Shown: positions 6,282 through 8,501 of the stretch, one piece after another | Layout of the letters: each line of letters opens with the position of its first letter | How positions within the stretch are numbered: position 1 is the first letter of the stretch | Assembly (NCBI GenBank): GCA_903919165.1 | Contig: CAIXHJ010000281.1 | Coordinates: 1 to 8,501 of the forward strand | Reading direction: 5' to 3' | Source: an uncultured Holophagaceae bacterium | GTDB taxonomy: Bacteria; Acidobacteriota; Holophagae; Holophagales; Holophagaceae | Length of the DNA stretch: 8,501 nt | Program-made: the position numbers and the translations under genes | Notes under the pieces: generated by a model | What the model was told of the DNA's origin: nothing | The model's input: the letters and a program-made list of their open reading frames with translations, nothing else | Databases searched by the model: none

Positions 6282-7724
6282 TCAATTGCCCTCAATCTGG
6301 GCATAGAAGCTCGTCCGGCGGATATTCTCTTCGACCTTCAAGGCCTGCTGCAGGGGCGGGAAAGCGCGCTGTTCGCAGTCCGTGCGTTCGCAGAGCCGGC
6401 AGGTGACCCCGACCGGAACGGGCGGCTGATCCAGACGCACCCCATCGGCGTAGACGAGCTCCTTCGCATGGCCCATTTCACAGCCCAGACCGATGGCCTG
6501 CATGGCGTGCTGGCCGCGATATCCGCCCGTGTCCTTCTGCATGGTGCGGGCGATGCAGAAGTACTTCCGCCCATCCGGCATCTCGCTGATCTGTGTGCGG
6601 ATGAGGCCCGGGGTGAGGAAGGCGGCGTGGACATTCCAGCGGGGGCAGGCGCCGGAAAAGCGGGCGAAGCGGATGCCCGAGGCAGAGAAACTCTTGGAGA
6701 TGTTGCCTGCGATGTCGATGCGCAGGAAGTGGAAGGCCACACCCTCGGCGCCCGGGCGACGCAGGGTGGTGAGGCGGTGGCAGACCTGTTCGAAGCTGGC
6801 CTGAAAGCGCCGTCCCAGGATGTCGATATCGTAGCGCTCGGTCTTCACCGCCTTCAGGAACCGCTCATAGGGCATGAGCACGGCGCTCGCGAAGTAGTTG
6901 GCCAGGGCCACCCGGGCCAGGGCGCGGGACGCGCTGGTGCGAAGCAGCGAATGGTTGGTGAGCCGATCCAGCAGCTCACTGTGCTCAAGCAGGGCGAGCT
7001 GGTGTGCCAACTGGAAGGTGCGGCTGCGCTGTGGCAGCAGTTCGGACAGGCTGAGGAGGCGGCGATCCGGATCGAAGCGGCGCAGCAGGCCAGGGCCCTC
7101 GGACATGCGGTGAATGCGCACCTGGATTCCGCGCGTCTCGAAGGCCGATACCAGACCGGGATATGGGTGGTCGGCGTCGAGGGCCACGCTGGTCCAGAAG
7201 GACTCCGCTGCGGACTCCAATTCCGGGAAATGGTTCATGGCCTGCTGAATGAAGTCACTGACCTCTTCTGAGGGCAGCCGCGTGGCCTCGGGATCGAAGC
7301 CCTGGCCATCGCTGAGCTTGGCCGAAAGAGTGCCGAGGCTGTCCTGAGCATGCTGGTAGGCACGGTACAGTTCAAAGACGCCCCGAGCCAGATCGGGACT
7401 GTTCTGGACGAGTTCGCGTACATCCAGGGCCTGGAGGCTGAAGGGCTCGAAGAGGGAATCGCCGAAGACCTCCATGAGGTCATCGGACAGGCGCTGGTCC
7501 TCTTCTGGCGCCAGGGCCTTCAGGTCGAGCTTGAACTGCTGGGCGAGGCGGATCAGCAGCGGCGCCGTGAGGGGCCGCTTGTTCCCCTCGATGAGGTTCA
7601 GGTAGCTGGGGCTGATGCCCAGTGACTCCGCCAACTGGACCTGACTTAGACCCTCCTGGCGGCGGAGGAGACGGATCTTGGACCCCAGGCGGGCGGCGGG
7701 CTTGGTGGGGGCGGCGGAAGGCAT
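6282..7724 (-). CDS. RamB/PrpR-type transcriptional regulator (XRE HTH, degenerate ImmA/IrrE domain, DUF2083)
   Basis: A 480-residue DNA-binding regulator. Residues 13-72 are an XRE/Cro helix-turn-helix (LSQVQLAESLGISPSYLNLIEGNKR). Residues about 150-290 form an IrrE/ImmA-like region where the zinc-peptidase HExxH reads HQLAL (His241), so no peptidase activity is expected; ANYFASAVLMPY (275-286) follows. The C-terminal part has six cysteines (360, 390, 415, 442, 445, 450), with GLGCEMGH and CRLCERTDCEQRAFPP, the block conserved in short-chain-fatty-acyl regulators. RamB of Corynebacterium and mycobacteria controls acetate and glyoxylate genes including isocitrate lyase, and PrpR acts on propionate genes; in mycobacterial PrpR the cysteines are reported to hold an Fe-S cluster. 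Divergence from aceA supports the same role here. A GAGGT site 3 nt from the ATG supports the start. Activator or repressor cannot be decided. Confidence 0.88.
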   Translation of the reverse strand: MPSAAPTKPAARLGSKIRLLRRQEGLSQVQLAESLGISPSYLNLIEGNKRPLTAPLLIRLAQQFKLDLKALAPEEDQRLSDDLMEVFGDSLFEPFSLQALDVRELVQNSPDLARGVFELYRAYQHAQDSLGTLSAKLSDGQGFDPEATRLPSEEVSDFIQQAMNHFPELESAAESFWTSVALDADHPYPGLVSAFETRGIQVRIHRMSEGPGLLRRFDPDRRLLSLSELLPQRSRTFQLAHQLALLEHSELLDRLTNHSLLRTSASRALARVALANYFASAVLMPYERFLKAVKTERYDIDILGRRFQASFEQVCHRLTTLRRPGAEGVAFHFLRIDIAGNISKSFSASGIRFARFSGACPRWNVHAAFLTPGLIRTQISEMPDGRKYFCIARTMQKDTGGYRGQHAMQAIGLGCEMGHAKELVYADGVRLDQPPVPVGVTCRLCERTDCEQRAFPPLQQALKVEENIRRTSFYAQIEGN

Positions 7725-7741
7725 AGGACCTCGTTTACATC

Positions 7742-7772
7742 ATTTTACAGAATCAATGAAGCTAATTGACAA
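7742..7772 (-). promoter_or_regulatory. candidate promoter of the RamB-type regulator
   Basis: On the minus strand, TTGTCA (7772-7767; 5/6 match to TTGACA) is followed after 17 nt by TGTAAA (7749-7744), with an overlapping TAAAAT (7747-7742). Transcription would begin about a dozen bases before the ATG at 7724. The -35 element lies inside the dyad at 7764-7784, which would allow autoregulation. This is a sequence match only. Confidence 0.4.
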
Positions 7773-7784
7773 AAATTTTCAATT
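7764..7784. promoter_or_regulatory. candidate operator 1, dyad AATTGA-N9-TCAATT
   Basis: Perfect 6-bp arms around a 9-nt A/T-rich centre that also pairs partly, a 21-bp dyad centred at 7774. It contains a perfect TTGACA (7766-7771) on the plus strand and the regulator's -35 candidate on the minus strand. The likely ligand is the neighbouring RamB-type protein (inference). Confidence 0.5.
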
Positions 7785-7802
7785 CAACCCCTATCAAATC
7801 AA

Positions 7803-7823
7803 CTGTTCATTGACCAGGAACAG
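7803..7823. promoter_or_regulatory. candidate operator 2, dyad CTGTTC-N9-GAACAG
   Basis: Perfect 6-bp arms with a 9-nt spacer, the same 6-9-6 geometry as the upstream dyad and centred 39 bp from it, but with different arm sequence. It lies 53 bp before the aceA start codon, a suitable position to act on the aceA promoter. I found no convincing -35/-10 pair for aceA itself. Confidence 0.4.
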
Positions 7824-7864
7824 AATAAGTCAATCTTTGACATTGCACCACCCCAAACCCCTAT

Positions 7865-7873
7865 AGGAGGTGA
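7865..7873 (+). promoter_or_regulatory. strong Shine-Dalgarno site of aceA
   Basis: AGGAGGTGA pairs over nine bases with the usual 16S rRNA 3' end. Six bases separate the AGGAGG core from ATG 7877. This suggests efficient translation of aceA. Confidence 0.8.
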
Positions 7874-7876
7874 TTC

Positions 7877-8501
7877 ATGACCCCGAGGTTCCCCGTTCCC
7901 CCCATCGAAGACGACTTCTCCGCTCATCGCTGGGAGGGCATCACCCGCCCCTACAGCCCCGAAGCGGTGAAGAAGCTCCGCGGCAGCATCCGCATCGAGC
8001 ACACTCTCGCCCAGATGGGCGCCCGCAAGCTCTGGAGGCTGCTCCAGAACGAGGAACCCGCCCGCGCCCTGGGCGCCCTCAGCGGCGGCCAGGCGGTCCA
8101 GATGGCCAAGGCGGGCTTGAAGGCCATCTACTGCTCGGGCTGGCAGGTGGCGGCGGATGCCAACCTTTCGGGCCAGACCTACCCGGATCAGAGCCTCTAC
8201 CCGGCCAATTCTGTTCCCGCCCTGGTGAAGCGCCTGAATGGTGCCCTCCAGCGGGCCGACCAGATCGAGCACGGGGAGGGCGGTGTCAGCCGTGACTGGT
8301 TCCTGCCCATCGTGGCCGATGCCGAGGCCGGCTTCGGTGGACCCCTGAATGCCTTCGAACTGATGAAGGGCATGATCGAGGCGGGCGCCGCGGGCGTCCA
8401 CTTCGAGGACCAACTCTCCAGCGAAAAGAAGTGCGGACACCTCGGCGGCAAGGTGCTCATCCCCACAGGCCACTTCATCCGCACCCTGGTGGCGGCCCGC
8501 C
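7877..8501 (+). CDS. aceA: isocitrate lyase (3' end cut off by window)
   Basis: 208 codons plus one base are seen of a protein usually around 430 residues. It cleaves isocitrate to succinate and glyoxylate, the first step of the glyoxylate shunt, needed for growth on acetate or fatty acids. The N-terminus has TRPYSPEAVKKLRGS (23-37), then YCSGWQVAADAN (85-96) and TYPDQSLYP (101-109), the Mg-binding ADAEAGFGG (147-155), and the catalytic signature KKCGH (184-188) with Cys186. This signature separates it from methylisocitrate lyase, which has a different sequence around the cysteine. It is a cytosolic enzyme. It is divergent from the RamB-type regulator gene, with an AT-rich region with two dyads between, so control by carbon source is likely. 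The start is fixed by the strong AGGAGG site. Confidence 0.95.
   Translation, partial: MTPRFPVPPIEDDFSAHRWEGITRPYSPEAVKKLRGSIRIEHTLAQMGARKLWRLLQNEEPARALGALSGGQAVQMAKAGLKAIYCSGWQVAADANLSGQTYPDQSLYPANSVPALVKRLNGALQRADQIEHGEGGVSRDWFLPIVADAEAGFGGPLNAFELMKGMIEAGAAGVHFEDQLSSEKKCGHLGGKVLIPTGHFIRTLVAAR

Noticed and set aside
7837..7867. TTGACA followed by TATAGG as the aceA promoter
   Set aside because: The spacer is 19 nt and the -10 match is 4/6; transcription would start almost at the ATG and cut off the strong ribosome site.

Overview
This is a GC-rich, gene-dense bacterial window with eight protein genes (two cut by the window edges), short leaders with strong Shine-Dalgarno sites, and no rRNA, tRNA or CRISPR array that I can see. 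The gene set (glyoxylate-cycle isocitrate lyase beside a RamB-type regulator, bacterial-type purM and folE, and a serine-palmitoyltransferase cluster) points to an aerobic or facultative Gram-negative-type bacterium. A GC-rich lineage such as Acidobacteriota (Holophaga/Geothrix relatives) is my guess. It rests on overall gene character rather than on a marker gene, and is weakly held.

Layout. Positions 1-4069 hold a leftward block (minus strand), in transcription order: folE (GTP cyclohydrolase I), spt (serine-palmitoyltransferase-like alpha-oxoamine synthase), a GNAT-fold acyltransferase, and an NAD(P)-dependent SDR/epimerase that runs off the left edge. The last three match in order and family the bacterial ceramide pathway described in Caulobacter (Spt, bCerS, CerR): serine + acyl-CoA gives 3-oxosphinganine, N-acylation gives 3-oxo-ceramide, and reduction gives ceramide. 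spt and the acyltransferase overlap by 4 nt (ATGA). The acyltransferase and the reductase are separated by a non-coding unit of about 297 bp that looks like a small non-autonomous mobile element (740-1036). It has 13/15-matched terminal inverted repeats, CTAG at both ends and internal palindromes. Deleting it in silico restores a tight stop/Shine-Dalgarno/start junction.

A divergent region (4070-4216) carries a 9-bp dyad and leads into the rightward pair purM and an acyltransferase-3 membrane protein, which overlap by 17 nt. That protein's stop codon abuts, tail to tail, the stop of a leftward RamB/PrpR-type regulator (6282-7724). The regulator is divergent from aceA (isocitrate lyase, from 7877, cut by the right edge) across a 152-bp AT-rich region. 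This region has two 21-bp dyads of the same geometry and a cluster of TCAAT/ATTGA half-sites, so it is probably where the regulator controls aceA and itself.

The most interesting parts are the compact sphingolipid cluster and the palindromic element inserted in it. I saw no wholly unknown protein system.
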